Source: Calditrichia bacterium
Lineage (GTDB): Bacteria; Calditrichota; Calditrichia; RBG-13-44-9
Length of the DNA: 11,180 nucleotides
NCBI GenBank assembly: GCA_026991005.1
Contig: JALXCH010000590.1
Location: 1 to 11,180, forward strand
Reading direction: 5' to 3'
Below are positions 1 to 7,785 of the stretch, in pieces. Below the pieces are notes generated by a model. That model searched no databases. It had not been told where the DNA came from and saw only the letters and a list, made by a program, of their open reading frames with translations. Within the stretch, counting starts at the first letter, position 1. Each line of letters begins with the position of its first letter. The translations under genes were made by a program, and so were the position numbers.

Positions 1-1130
1 CCAAACGTCGGGGAATTCATGTGTACCACATCAATATCGGGCAGCCGGATATTCCCACACCACAGGTGCTGCTGGATGCCTTTCGCAACCACAATCTTAC
101 CATTCTGCCGTATGGTCACTCTGCAGGTTTGTGGGAGTATCGGGAAGAATTGGTAGAATACTATCGGCAGTTTAATATTGAAATCAGCAGCGAAGAAATT
201 CTGGTAACCACCGGTGGCAGCGAAGCCATCATTTTTGCGTTTATGACCATCATGGATCCCGGTGAGGAAATCATTGTCCCTGAACCGTTTTATACCAATT
301 ACAACGGTTTTGCCGTGGAAGCCGGAGTGCGCATTGTTCCGGTAACCAGCCGGGTGGAAGATGGATTTAAGCTCCCTCCCATCAGCGAGATTGAGGCAAA
401 AATTACCGAGCGTACCCGGGCAATTATGATTTGCACTCCCAACAATCCCACCGGATATGTGTACACTTGGGAAGAGATGGAAGCTTTGCGCGACCTGGTT
501 TTAAAGCACGATCTTTTCTTCTTTTCGGACGAAGTGTATCGGGAGTTTGTTTACGACGATGCTCAATACATCTCGGTTATGCATCTGGAAGGGCTGGAGG
601 AACGCGCCATTTTGCTGGACAGCATTTCCAAGCGTTACAGCGCCTGTGGAGCACGGGTGGGGTGCCTGGTCACCCACAACCGTCAGGTACTGGATGCGGG
701 GCTCCGTTTAGGGCAAGCGCGTTTGTGTCCCCCCACGCTGGAGCAAATGGCTGCCCGGGCTGCTATCCACACCCCCAAATCGTATTTTGAGGAAGTGATT
801 TCCGAATATAAGAAACGGCGCGATGTGGTATTTCGGGAGCTGGAAAAAATTCCCGGAGTGGTTGCTTTGAAACCCCAGGGCGCATTTTACACCATCGTGC
901 GTTTACCGGTGGAAGATGCCGATCATTTCGCAGCTTGGCTGCTCACCGATTTCAATCTGGATGGCGAGACGGTGATGCTGGCTCCGGCCAATGGCTTTTA
1001 TGCTACTCCTGGCAAAGGGAAAGACGAAGTGCGCATTGCCTTTGTTCTGAATGTGCATGACATGCACCGTTCCATGGAAATTATTCGCGAGGCACTGAAA
1101 GTGTACCCGGGGCGAATAGACGCCTCGTAA
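1..1130 (+). CDS. PLP-dependent class I/II aminotransferase, 5'-partial
   Basis: A fold-type I aminotransferase, which moves an amino group between an amino acid and a 2-oxo acid using pyridoxal phosphate in the cytoplasm. The open frame runs off the left edge: codons from base 3 read KRRGIH directly before VYHINIGQPDIPTP, the usual family start region, so GTG at 21 is an internal valine and perhaps 30-40 residues are missing. Numbering from that valine, I see the cofactor-phosphate loop GGSEA (65-69), NNPTG (141-145), the PLP-ring Asp in SDEVYREF (169-176), the Schiff-base Lys204 in SISKRYSACGARVG, and the substrate-carboxylate Arg338 in DEVRIAF. All catalytic residues are present, so the enzyme should be active. 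Substrate cannot be read from sequence; aspartate or aromatic/branched-chain amino acids are possible. No terminator directly follows the stop. Confidence 0.93.
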   Translation, partial: KRRGIHVYHINIGQPDIPTPQVLLDAFRNHNLTILPYGHSAGLWEYREELVEYYRQFNIEISSEEILVTTGGSEAIIFAFMTIMDPGEEIIVPEPFYTNYNGFAVEAGVRIVPVTSRVEDGFKLPPISEIEAKITERTRAIMICTPNNPTGYVYTWEEMEALRDLVLKHDLFFFSDEVYREFVYDDAQYISVMHLEGLEERAILLDSISKRYSACGARVGCLVTHNRQVLDAGLRLGQARLCPPTLEQMAARAAIHTPKSYFEEVISEYKKRRDVVFRELEKIPGVVALKPQGAFYTIVRLPVEDADHFAAWLLTDFNLDGETVMLAPANGFYATPGKGKDEVRIAFVLNVHDMHRSMEIIREALKVYPGRIDAS

Positions 1131-1518
1131 AAATAGAGGATGTGAAGCTGGAAAGGAGGGATGGATTCGCCTGGGTAAAACAGAAGCTAGGGAGAAATTA
1201 ATGGACTTTCCCGGGTGCCCCGGGGATTGTTCCGAAGACAACGATAGGAGAATGGAATTGGTCTAACCCCGGTGGTGCCCATTTTTGCTTTTCTTAAAGG
1301 ACAGCCCTTTTTGCTTTGTTATTTATATTCCGGATGTTCTTCCCGTGATACTTCCGAAAAATCCGGTGAGATAAATGCTGTTCATGCCTCCATCCCCGGT
1401 ATTCCCCGGAAATCCGTTCCCGCAACCGTTTATTTGTCCGGTTGCAAATATTTTTCTTTTTATGTAAAATATCTTACGTCGAGAAACGGATGGTTTAATA
1501 CAACACAGGAAAAAATCT
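1131..1518. other. Intergenic region, aminotransferase to DUF5683-like gene
   Basis: No convincing gene. Open frames here are short or run out of frame into the next gene. A GGAGGG-ATG at 1155-1163 opens only five codons. The palindrome CCCGGG occurs twice three bases apart (1210-1215 and 1219-1224) and could fold, but no T-tract follows. The last 100 bases hold an inverted repeat and a promoter for the downstream gene, listed separately. Confidence 0.6.
1422..1470 (+). promoter_or_regulatory. Putative sigma70-type promoter with overlapping inverted repeat
   Basis: TTGCAA (1442-1447) and TAAAAT (1465-1470) are 17 bases apart, the ideal spacing for -35 and -10 elements, and sit about 50 bases before the TTG start at 1519. 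A seven-base inverted repeat, GCAACCG (1422-1428) and CGGTTGC (1439-1445), overlaps the -35 element and could be an operator. Because T-rich sequence follows the second arm, the same repeat could instead be a weak intrinsic terminator for upstream transcription. No experimental support is available from sequence alone. Confidence 0.45.
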
Positions 1519-2322
1519 TTGCGGCGACATCTCTTCTTTATCGTGCTAGCATTGTGGATAGGGGTTGGTGGTACGGGTTGGTCTGCTCAGCCGGATTCTT
1601 TGCTGGGAGAAGACGAACTGGTATCCCAGCTGGCACAAGCGTACAATAATTTCGATTATCAAAAATGCGCGGAATTATTGAACATCGCCTTTCCCTCAAT
1701 CGAAACGTTTTCCCCCAAGAATCGGGTAGAGATTTACAAGTATGCCGCTTTTATTGCCTTTCAGCAGGGCAACAGCACCCTGGCCAGCAACCATTTTTGG
1801 CATCTGCTGGAAGTGGATCCCTCTTACTCTCTGGATCCCGTTCAGACTCCGCCCAAACTTCTGGCTTTATTTCGCAAAACGAAAATAGAGTTTCTGGAAG
1901 ATTTAAATAACCGCCTCTCCCAACTCCATTTGCAACAGCCAGTTCAGGATGTAGCCTGGCGCAGCTTGCTTATTCCCGGATGGGAACAATGGCATCGGGG
2001 CTACCGCACCAAAGGGGTTGTGCTGGGGGCGGCGGCGCTGGGTTCCCTCAGCGGATTAATCTACGCAGCCATCAATACCCGGCTGCGGGAAAAGGATTAC
2101 CAGAATGCCAGCACCCCTGAGGAAGCCGCCCGCCTCTACCAACAATACAACCGCTTTTACCGGCAGCAATTTTATTTTTCCTATGCCTATGTGTTAATAT
2201 GGGTAGCTTCTCAGGTAGATATTACCCTCTGGAGCCAGCCCAGAATCAAAATCACCACTCATTCTCTGCACGCGGAAACGCTACATTATTCTGTGGCACT
2301 TTCTCTCAACTTCTCTCTATAA
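1519..2322 (+). CDS. Secreted/membrane DUF5683-like protein with TPR-like N-terminus
   Basis: Function unknown. The start is TTG, supported by AGGA at 1507-1510 eight bases upstream and by a signal peptide immediately after it (residues 1-23, hydrophobic core FFIVLALWIGVGG, likely cleavage after WSA). Residues about 31-130 look like a short helical TPR-like module ending in the pattern DPVQTPPKLLALF, which I associate with envelope proteins of this bacterial group. Residues 148-186 read SLLIPGWEQWHRG, then a Gly/Ala-rich membrane helix (about 165-186), the signature of DUF5683-type proteins; a second hydrophobic helix spans about 219-233. The tail alternates polar and apolar residues like beta strands. 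It probably sits in the cell envelope. It stands alone, with its own promoter. Family assignment is moderate; a function is not inferable. Confidence 0.8.
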   Translation: MRRHLFFIVLALWIGVGGTGWSAQPDSLLGEDELVSQLAQAYNNFDYQKCAELLNIAFPSIETFSPKNRVEIYKYAAFIAFQQGNSTLASNHFWHLLEVDPSYSLDPVQTPPKLLALFRKTKIEFLEDLNNRLSQLHLQQPVQDVAWRSLLIPGWEQWHRGYRTKGVVLGAAALGSLSGLIYAAINTRLREKDYQNASTPEEAARLYQQYNRFYRQQFYFSYAYVLIWVASQVDITLWSQPRIKITTHSLHAETLHYSVALSLNFSL

Positions 2323-2892
2323 AACAGTATGAAAAATTGAGTTTCAAATATCTCACGGAATTTTCATCCGGTCCTTGCAAATGCTGCACCTCTTGCCAGT
2401 TCTCTGAGTTGTTTATCTGAAAGAAATTTTTCTGCGCGGAATATAACAGAAAATGGCACCGAGCATTGCTAATATCCGGAATGTTTGAGTTTTCGGTAAT
2501 CAACCAATCCACTGGCCAAACATCCAGACGATTCGCTTTTGTTTGATTATTTTTTGCAAAGATTCAATTTTAGATGAAAATTAGAAAGGGAGAAAAATGC
2601 AGTTAACCGACGAAAAGTGACCCCAGCAAAAGAAATCCTTAAAAATTGTTCTAAACAGGGTTAATCGAACAACTTAACACCAGTAAGAAACTTCGGTATT
2701 TTTCCGAGCCAAACCGGGTATTCCCGGATGAAACGTCCATTTCACTCCTTTCCAATCTAATAAGCCTGTTGGTTACCATGCAGGGAAATATTAACGGAAA
2801 AAACGGGGGTAACTCCCTTTCCCTCCGCTCCTTGTTCCTTTCCAATTTTCTGGTTAATTTAAACTCCAGCAATTTTCGAAGGAGCCGCGGCA
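2323..2892. other. AT-rich intergenic region upstream of recO
   Basis: No gene I can support. Two minus-strand frames (to about 2306 and 2651) lack ribosome binding sites and any recognisable protein pattern. An imperfect inverted repeat, ATGTTTG (2481-2487) and CAAACAT (2517-2523), encloses 29 bases. A minigene ATG at 2597, after GAAAGGGAG, opens only seven codons. Two small hairpins lie at 2693-2707 (TCGG/CCGA) and 2714-2727 (CCGGG/CCCGG with a TATT loop), about 170 bases before recO. Confidence 0.55.
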
Positions 2893-3660
2893 ATGACGGA
2901 AACCATAAAAACCCGTGCTCTGGTGGTGTATGCCATGCCCTGGAGCGATACCAGTAAAATCATTCACCTGTTTACCCACGAACACGGCTACCTGAAAGTC
3001 ATTGCCAAAGGTGCCCGGCGTCCCAAAAGTCCCTTTCGCGGAGTGATGGAGGTTTTAAACGAAGTGGAAGCAGTGCTTTCGGTTAAAGAATCCCGCGGTT
3101 TGCAAATTTTAACTCAGGCGGATTTGCTCGACACGTTTCACAACATCCGGGACGATTTAAACCGCACCGCCATTGCCTTTTCTATTCTGGAACTGATTCG
3201 CCTGCTCCTGAATTACCGGGAACCCATGACCTCCATGTACGAGTACACCATTCGTACTCTGCAGACAATGAATCGTCCCGATGCGAAAGAACCGTTGCTC
3301 TATCTGCTTTATTTTCTTCTGGTTCTGAGCCGCTATCTTGGTTTTGCCTGGGATTTTTCCCATTGTGCGCGCTGCCAGAAAACGCCCCAATCTTTTCCGC
3401 TGCAGGTGGATCTGGCCAACGGCGCCATCATCTGCCGGAATTGTACCCTTCCCGGTACGGAAGCTTCCCGAAGGCTCGACCGGCGGCAATGGGAACTGCT
3501 TTCCCGTCTGGAAGAAGCCATTCCTCAGGATGCGAAGGCGCTGAACGCGGTGCTTCCCTCTTCCGCCAACGGAAGAATTCTGGAACTTTTGCTGGATCAT
3601 TTGCGCTACCACACCGACCAATCCCTGCAATTAAAATCTTTGAAAATGTACCTTCCGTGA
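2893..3660 (+). CDS. recO: DNA repair protein RecO
   Basis: RecO anneals complementary single strands and, with RecR, loads RecA onto SSB-coated DNA in the RecFOR recombinational repair pathway. The 255-residue length is normal. The N-terminal OB-fold (about 1-80) starts with the family pattern TRALVVYAMPWSDTSKIIHL, followed by KGARRPKSPFRG (39-50). The helical C-terminal half carries a four-cysteine zinc site: C158-x2-C161 and C181-x2-C184. The ATG start is supported by AAGGAG at 2879-2884, eight bases upstream. The gene is followed after 163 bases by glyS on the same strand, so the two may be cotranscribed, although the spacer is structured and could separate their expression. No anomalies seen. 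Confidence 0.96.
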   Translation: MTETIKTRALVVYAMPWSDTSKIIHLFTHEHGYLKVIAKGARRPKSPFRGVMEVLNEVEAVLSVKESRGLQILTQADLLDTFHNIRDDLNRTAIAFSILELIRLLLNYREPMTSMYEYTIRTLQTMNRPDAKEPLLYLLYFLLVLSRYLGFAWDFSHCARCQKTPQSFPLQVDLANGAIICRNCTLPGTEASRRLDRRQWELLSRLEEAIPQDAKALNAVLPSSANGRILELLLDHLRYHTDQSLQLKSLKMYLP

Positions 3661-3669
3661 TTATATTAG

Positions 3670-3755
3670 GCGCTGTCAAAAAATCCCGGGGAAGCAACGG
3701 CGGTTTTCGATTCCGTCGATGCTGGCAAGCTTGTTAACGCTTCCGAAAACAGCGC
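3670..3755 (+). promoter_or_regulatory. Structured leader between recO and glyS
   Basis: The spacer can form a long nested stem: GCGCTGT (3670-3676) pairs with ACAGCGC (3749-3755), and inside it GGAAGC (3690-3695) pairs with GCTTCC (3739-3744). A small hairpin TCGA-TTCCG-TCGA (3707-3719) sits in the apical part. No T-tract follows the outer stem, so it is not a standard terminator. It shows none of the T-box landmarks known upstream of some glyS genes. It could be a cis-regulatory leader of glyS, a processing site, or an intergenic repeat. Confidence 0.4.
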
Positions 3756-3823
3756 GGGATTGAACAGTATTGGGTTCAAAAAGATTTTAATTCTAAAACA
3801 ACCAAAATGAGAGAGGATTTACC

Positions 3824-5131
3824 TTGGCAAAGAAAAATTCACCTACGGTCATGGATAAACTGGTGTCCCTATGCAAACGGCGCGGCTTTGTGTTCCAGAG
3901 CAGCGAAATTTACGGTGGCATCAACAGCTGTTACGACTACGGCCCGCTGGGGGTAGAACTAAAGAAAAACATCAAAGAGCTGTGGTGGAAAAGCATGGTG
4001 TACGAGCGGGAGGACATTGAGGGGCTGGATGCCAGTATTCTGATGCATCCCAAAGTATGGGAAGCCTCCGGACATGTGGAAGGGTTTACCGATCCGCTGG
4101 TGGATTGTAAAAAGTGCAAAATGCGCTGGCGGGCAGATCAAATCGACATTTCCAAAGGCTGCCCGAATTGCGGAGGCGAACTCACCGAACCCCGCATGTT
4201 TAATCTCATGTTCAAAACGTTTATGGGACCGGTGGAGGATGAAGCCAGTATCGTGTACTTGCGCCCCGAAACCGCTCAGGGAATTTATGTGAATTTCCAC
4301 AACGTGCGCGAGGCCAGCCGGCAGAAAATTCCGTTTGGTATTGCCCAGATTGGTAAAGCCTTCCGCAACGAAATTACGCCCGGGAATTTTATTTTCCGGA
4401 TGCGGGAATTCGAGCAGATGGAGATGCAGTATTTTGTGAAACCCGGGGACGACGAAAAATGGTTTGAGTACTGGAAGGAAAAACGTTTTCAGTGGTACGA
4501 CCGCCTGGGGATTCGCCGGGAGAAATTGCGCTTCCACCAACACGCTGAGGACGAGCTGGCCCATTACGCCAAGGCAGCATTCGATATCGAATACGAATTC
4601 CCCTTTGGCTGGAGCGAGATTGAAGGAATCCACAATCGCACGGATTTCGATTTGAAGCGGCACCAGGAATATTCCGGGAAAGATTTACGCTACTACGACC
4701 AGGAAGCAGGAGAGAAATACATTCCCTACATTGTGGAAACTTCCACAGGGGTGGATCGGTTGATGCTCACCGTGCTGGCCGATGCTTACGAAGAGCAGGA
4801 AGGACGCACGGTGCTCCACTTCAAACCGCAAATTGCTCCCATTAAAGCGGCGGTGTTTCCGCTGGTGAAGCGCGATGGCATGCCGGAAATTGCCCGAAAG
4901 ATTTACGACGACCTGCGCAGGGATTTCAAAGTGTTTTACGATGAATCCGGTTCGGTGGGGCGCCGTTACCGCCGTCAGGACGAAGTGGGAACCCCGTTCT
5001 GCATTACCGTGGACAGCCAGACTCTGGAAGACGGAACGGTAACCATCCGCGAACGGGACAGCATGGAGCAAATTCGCATTAACAAAAGCCAGGTTTACCA
5101 GTTCCTTAAAGAAAAATTAGCAGAAGAATAA
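3824..5131 (+). CDS. glyS: Glycyl-tRNA synthetase, single-chain alpha2 type
   Basis: Charges tRNA-Gly with glycine in an ATP-dependent reaction in the cytoplasm. This is the eukaryote/archaeon-like dimeric class II form (often also called glyQS), not the bacterial alpha2beta2 enzyme. I see the N-terminal pattern [20 protein letters not shown] (19-38), a four-cysteine zinc-binding insertion (C95, C98, C113, C116), the [12 protein letters not shown] segment (147-158), class II motif 2 with [11 protein letters not shown] (177-187) and [11 protein letters not shown], motif 3 [10 protein letters not shown] (309-318), and an anticodon-binding domain from about 340 to the end. Length (435) is slightly short but complete. 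The start is TTG, chosen because GAGAGG lies seven bases upstream and the family N-terminus begins there. A structured leader precedes it and a strong terminator follows. Confidence 0.97.
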   Translation: MAKKNSPTVMDKLVSLCKRRGFVFQSSEIYGGINSCYDYGPLGVELKKNIKELWWKSMVYEREDIEGLDASILMHPKVWEASGHVEGFTDPLVDCKKCKMRWRADQIDISKGCPNCGGELTEPRMFNLMFKTFMGPVEDEASIVYLRPETAQGIYVNFHNVREASRQKIPFGIAQIGKAFRNEITPGNFIFRMREFEQMEMQYFVKPGDDEKWFEYWKEKRFQWYDRLGIRREKLRFHQHAEDELAHYAKAAFDIEYEFPFGWSEIEGIHNRTDFDLKRHQEYSGKDLRYYDQEAGEKYIPYIVETSTGVDRLMLTVLADAYEEQEGRTVLHFKPQIAPIKAAVFPLVKRDGMPEIARKIYDDLRRDFKVFYDESGSVGRRYRRQDEVGTPFCITVDSQTLEDGTVTIRERDSMEQIRINKSQVYQFLKEKLAEE

Positions 5132-5154
5132 ACCCCTCCTGAACTCCCATTTGC

Positions 5155-5188
5155 AACAGGGCAGGTACATGCCTGCCCTGTTTTTTTT
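5155..5188 (+). terminator. Strong intrinsic terminator after glyS
   Basis: A perfect 11-base stem, AACAGGGCAGG (5155-5165) and CCTGCCCTGTT (5172-5182), encloses the loop TACATG and runs into eight T residues (5181-5188). It begins 23 bases after the synthetase stop codon, so it should end the recO-glyS transcript. Confidence 0.95.
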
Positions 5189-5907
5189 CCAGGATCACAT
5201 TTGCCTGTCACCTTTAAACCCTTCCCTTCTGAACAGATTCCTTTCACCTCACAAAATCCCAACCATATTCACTCGCTCCTCCGCTCAAAGAGTCCGTAAA
5301 CGGACAGGATTCTGCGTAGAGGTAATCAATAAGAATTGGTGTCGTTCCCCTATTCCGCTGAAATACGATTTTGGGAACCGGCCGGTAAGGGTGCAAAATT
5401 TTAAACAAAGTTGAACAACGATATGGGCTAAGTTACATATTATCAGTATATTATGAATTTTGTATTCCCACTACAATATTATATTTTGTCTATCTTTCGT
5501 CCCAATGGGCGAACGGGTATTTTCAATATTTTGGAAATTAAATAATGAAATTCCTCCGGTTCACTGGTCTGTCGGATGAAAATCTTTTCACCCTTATCAT
5601 TTTTCATCTCTCTGATCCCTCGATACTGGGAAGAGAGTCGATTCCGAATGGTGAACCATCTCAAATACATCCCTGCCTGGTGCAGCTACTTTTGAATGCT
5701 GTTCAAAACGTGTTAAGAAAACGGAAAGCCCGTGTTATTTTCTGAATAAAAAATATTATCCTGTTGCGACCATCTGCGAATAAAAATAATTTTACCGACC
5801 TTTACGGGGATTTCCCCGGATGGGAAAAATTAAAAGCTCCCCGAAGGCACCACCGCAGCACCTGGCGTTTCCAGGGGTACTTCTACTTTATCCGGCAGGC
5901 AGTTTAA
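5189..5907. other. Long intergenic region with several small dyads
   Basis: About 720 bases without a supportable gene; no tRNA or known riboswitch pattern was recognised. Overlapping open frames on both strands around 5479-5745 have neither ribosome binding sites nor familiar protein patterns. Short perfect dyads occur: GTCCG-TAAA-CGGAC (5292-5305), the ten-base palindrome ACCGGCCGGT (5377-5386), CGGGG-ATTT-CCCCG (5805-5818), and CCTGG-CGTTT-CCAGG (5861-5875). The last two lie within 150 bases of the transporter start and may belong to its leader RNA. Confidence 0.5.
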
Positions 5908-5922
5908 ATATTCAGGGAATAT
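5908..5922 (+). promoter_or_regulatory. Operator-like dyad upstream of SBF/ACR3-like transporter
   Basis: A perfect inverted repeat, ATATTC-AGG-GAATAT, lies about 30 bases upstream of the transporter start codon, in a position where a repressor would block transcription. A three-base loop in an AT-rich arm makes an RNA hairpin role weaker than a protein-binding role. No regulator gene is in the window. Confidence 0.35.
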
Positions 5923-5952
5923 CAAAATAAATCCATAAGCAAAAGGAGGAAG

Positions 5953-6966
5953 ATGATGATAAAATCTATTTTGATGAATATAAAGAAACGGCTCTATCTC
6001 TATGTAGCCATTGTTTTTGCGCTGGCTTTATGGACTGGACTGCACGTTGATATGCAGCAGGTAAACATTAAAGCCATCAGCCTGTTTGCCGTGTTTTTAA
6101 TGCTTTATCCCATGCTCACCGGAATGGTGGTGGAAAAGGTGAAGAAAGCGGGTCGGAATTACAAACTCATTTCCCTGACCCTCTTTTTTGCCTTCTTTGT
6201 GGCCTCGGGAACGGCGTATGTGCTTTCGCGTACGGTGTTTGCCAACAATCCCGAGCTGGCACTGGGAATTATTCTGGTGGGAGCGATCCCTTGCTCCAAT
6301 ATGCTGATTGGCTGGAGCGGAATTGCCGACGCCAGCGTGGAAGATGCCCTGGTGATTGCGGTGGTGGGACTCCTGCTCATTCCGGTGCTCTCTCCCCTCA
6401 TTGTTAAATTAAGCGGTGGACCGCTTCTTCCCATCGATACGGGACAACTGGTATTCCACCTCCTGGTGTACATTCTGTTGCCGCTCATTCTGGGCTACTT
6501 CACCCGGCGGGAAATTATTCGCCGAAAGGGAATGCCCTATTTCATGGACATCAAAAAATACTTTCCGGGAGTGTCGGCTATCGGAATTTTAATCATTGTA
6601 TTTTTCTCCGTAGCCAAAGTGGCGCCGCAGGTTGTGGGGCAACCGGTGGTTTTCCTGCAGGTGGCGGTGGGGCTGTTTCTTTACTACATCGTCCAAACCC
6701 TCCTTTCGGTGCTGGCAGGCAAACTCTTCAAACTGGATTATGCGCACGGGATGATATTAATCCTGGGGGCGACCGCCAGTTCCCAGGCCATTTCTCTGGC
6801 ACTGGCTGCCACCCTTTTTGGCAACCTTACCGTTTTCGCCCTCTCTTTTAAACCCATCTTACAGGTGTTGTACATCATGTTTTTAATTTATGGAATGGGT
6901 CCCCTGTTGCGGAATCTGCTGGGTGGTGAAATGAGCATGGCTCCCAAACGTACCCATTCCATGTAA
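5953..6966 (+). CDS. SBF/ACR3-like (BASS superfamily) membrane transporter
   Basis: An inner-membrane secondary transporter of the bile acid:sodium symporter/arsenite-permease superfamily. The 337 residues contain about ten hydrophobic helices. GAIPCSNMLIGWSGIADAS (110-128) matches the conserved ACR3 loop around its essential cysteine (here Cys114), and GATASSQAISLALA (272-285) is the second-half crossover region. In arsenite permeases that second region carries a conserved glutamate; here I see none (Gln278 or Ala279 instead), so arsenite export is doubtful and an organic anion or another solute is possible. GGAGG at 5945-5949 stands three bases before ATG 5953 and six before ATG 5956, so the second ATG may be the true start. 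The gene is monocistronic, with an operator-like dyad upstream and a hairpin downstream. No arsR or arsenate reductase gene is near. Confidence 0.85.
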   Translation: MMIKSILMNIKKRLYLYVAIVFALALWTGLHVDMQQVNIKAISLFAVFLMLYPMLTGMVVEKVKKAGRNYKLISLTLFFAFFVASGTAYVLSRTVFANNPELALGIILVGAIPCSNMLIGWSGIADASVEDALVIAVVGLLLIPVLSPLIVKLSGGPLLPIDTGQLVFHLLVYILLPLILGYFTRREIIRRKGMPYFMDIKKYFPGVSAIGILIIVFFSVAKVAPQVVGQPVVFLQVAVGLFLYYIVQTLLSVLAGKLFKLDYAHGMILILGATASSQAISLALAATLFGNLTVFALSFKPILQVLYIMFLIYGMGPLLRNLLGGEMSMAPKRTHSM

Positions 6967-6998
6967 TTCTCTAATATCCATCTGTTGAAAAAACAACG

Positions 6999-7041
6999 GA
7001 GCAAAAGGCAGGGCTCGTGCTTTTGCCTTTTGCTCTAATTT
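6999..7041 (+). terminator. Hairpin terminator after transporter gene
   Basis: A perfect 12-base stem, GAGCAAAAGGCA (6999-7010) and TGCCTTTTGCTC (7024-7035), encloses 13 bases and is followed by TAATTT. The T-tract is weak, but the stem begins only 33 bases after the stop codon. A small GTTG-AAAAAA-CAAC hairpin (6984-6997) precedes it. Confidence 0.7.
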
Positions 7042-7377
7042 ATGGGAGGATGCCGTACGAAGTATGTTTTTTTAACCTGGCACTTTCCGTTTTCTTTCTC
7101 TTGAGGATTGGCAATTCCTTTGCGGAAAGAGCAAGTGATTAACCCATCTACATCCCCCACTTTCCTCTTATCTGCGAAAAATTTTTTTAACTTCCCTTTT
7201 TTGAAGGAGTTTAGTGAAATTAACCTAAATTCAACAAGAGCAACCAATTTTCTTCCGGCGAATTAATCGATTTCCTGAATATCCGCGTCGTTTTTTATCT
7301 CCGTTTGAATTTGAGATTTACAATGCACGATTTTCTTTCTATCTTTTTAAAAGATGAAAAAATAAGCGTGATCTTCC
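7042..7377. other. AT-rich intergenic region before the lipoprotein gene
   Basis: I see no gene here. A 70-codon minus-strand frame (7035-7247) lacks a recognisable start signal and starts inside AT-rich sequence. No clear promoter or repeat was found. Confidence 0.5.
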
Positions 7378-7785
7378 ATGAAAAAATGGACTCCCATCAT
7401 TTTAATCCTTTTTATCCTCTGGGGAGCATGCAGCCAGAGAAAAATTCAGGAGAAACCCGTTATGGCAGAGTCTATTCACAACCTTGATTTCTCTCAAGCA
7501 CTTCAGCAAATCCAGAACGAAACGTATCGGAAATTTTTACTGAAATTTCGGGAAAAATTTTCGGAGCAGGATAGAATTACCATCACAGAACATCCCGAAT
7601 ATTTTGAGGCCATTGTCTCTCATCCGGATACGAGAACGGAAGATGGCCAGATTTACACCGGTGGAGCCGAGCAGTATTTTATCAACAAAAAATCCGGTGA
7701 GGTTACCATGGGCTGGCACGAACATCCCATGATTATTGAGGAAATTCAAAAAAAACCGATTGGTGAAGATGAATCGAAAAAATGA
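7378..7785 (+). CDS. Small putative lipoprotein, function unknown
   Basis: A 135-residue protein that I do not recognise. The N-terminus MKKWTPIILILFILWGAC is a short lipoprotein-type signal: two lysines, a hydrophobic core and a cysteine at 18 preceded by Gly-Ala. The -3 position is Trp, with Leu at -4, so the lipobox is imperfect and simple membrane anchoring is also possible. The mature part is charged, with a helix-rich stretch (about 35-70) and a strand-rich segment ending EQYFINKKSGEVTMGWHEHP (about 98-117), whose NKKSGEV turn is common in small PepSY-like or immunity-like folds; this is only resemblance. No good ribosome binding site precedes the ATG. The stop codon overlaps the start of the next ORF as ATGA, suggesting coupled translation. 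Confidence 0.65.
   Translation: MKKWTPIILILFILWGACSQRKIQEKPVMAESIHNLDFSQALQQIQNETYRKFLLKFREKFSEQDRITITEHPEYFEAIVSHPDTRTEDGQIYTGGAEQYFINKKSGEVTMGWHEHPMIIEEIQKKPIGEDESKK

Noticed and set aside
21..23. GTG as the start of the aminotransferase
   Set aside because: The frame is open to the window edge and upstream codons encode KRRGIH, which fits the family immediately before VYHINIGQPD. The valine is internal.
1272..1649. 125-codon plus-strand ORF before the DUF5683-like gene
   Set aside because: It overlaps the better-supported gene in another frame, covers the promoter region, and shows no protein-like pattern.
2651..2893. 80-codon minus-strand ORF before recO
   Set aside because: It covers the recO ribosome binding site on the opposite strand and has low-complexity charged sequence with no start signal.
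3661..3823. T-box riboswitch upstream of glyS
   Set aside because: No T-box consensus, specifier loop or antiterminator/terminator pair is visible. Only the nested stems are reported.
5151..5414. 87-codon plus-strand ORF after glyS
   Set aside because: It begins inside the intrinsic terminator hairpin and has no ribosome binding site or familiar motif.
5479..5670. 63-codon minus-strand ORF, with an overlapping plus-strand ORF at 5545-5745
   Set aside because: The two frames cover the same bases; neither has a well-spaced ribosome binding site or a recognisable protein pattern.
5953..6966. Calling the transporter an arsenite permease
   Set aside because: The second conserved acidic residue and any arsenic-resistance neighbours are missing, so only the superfamily is assigned.
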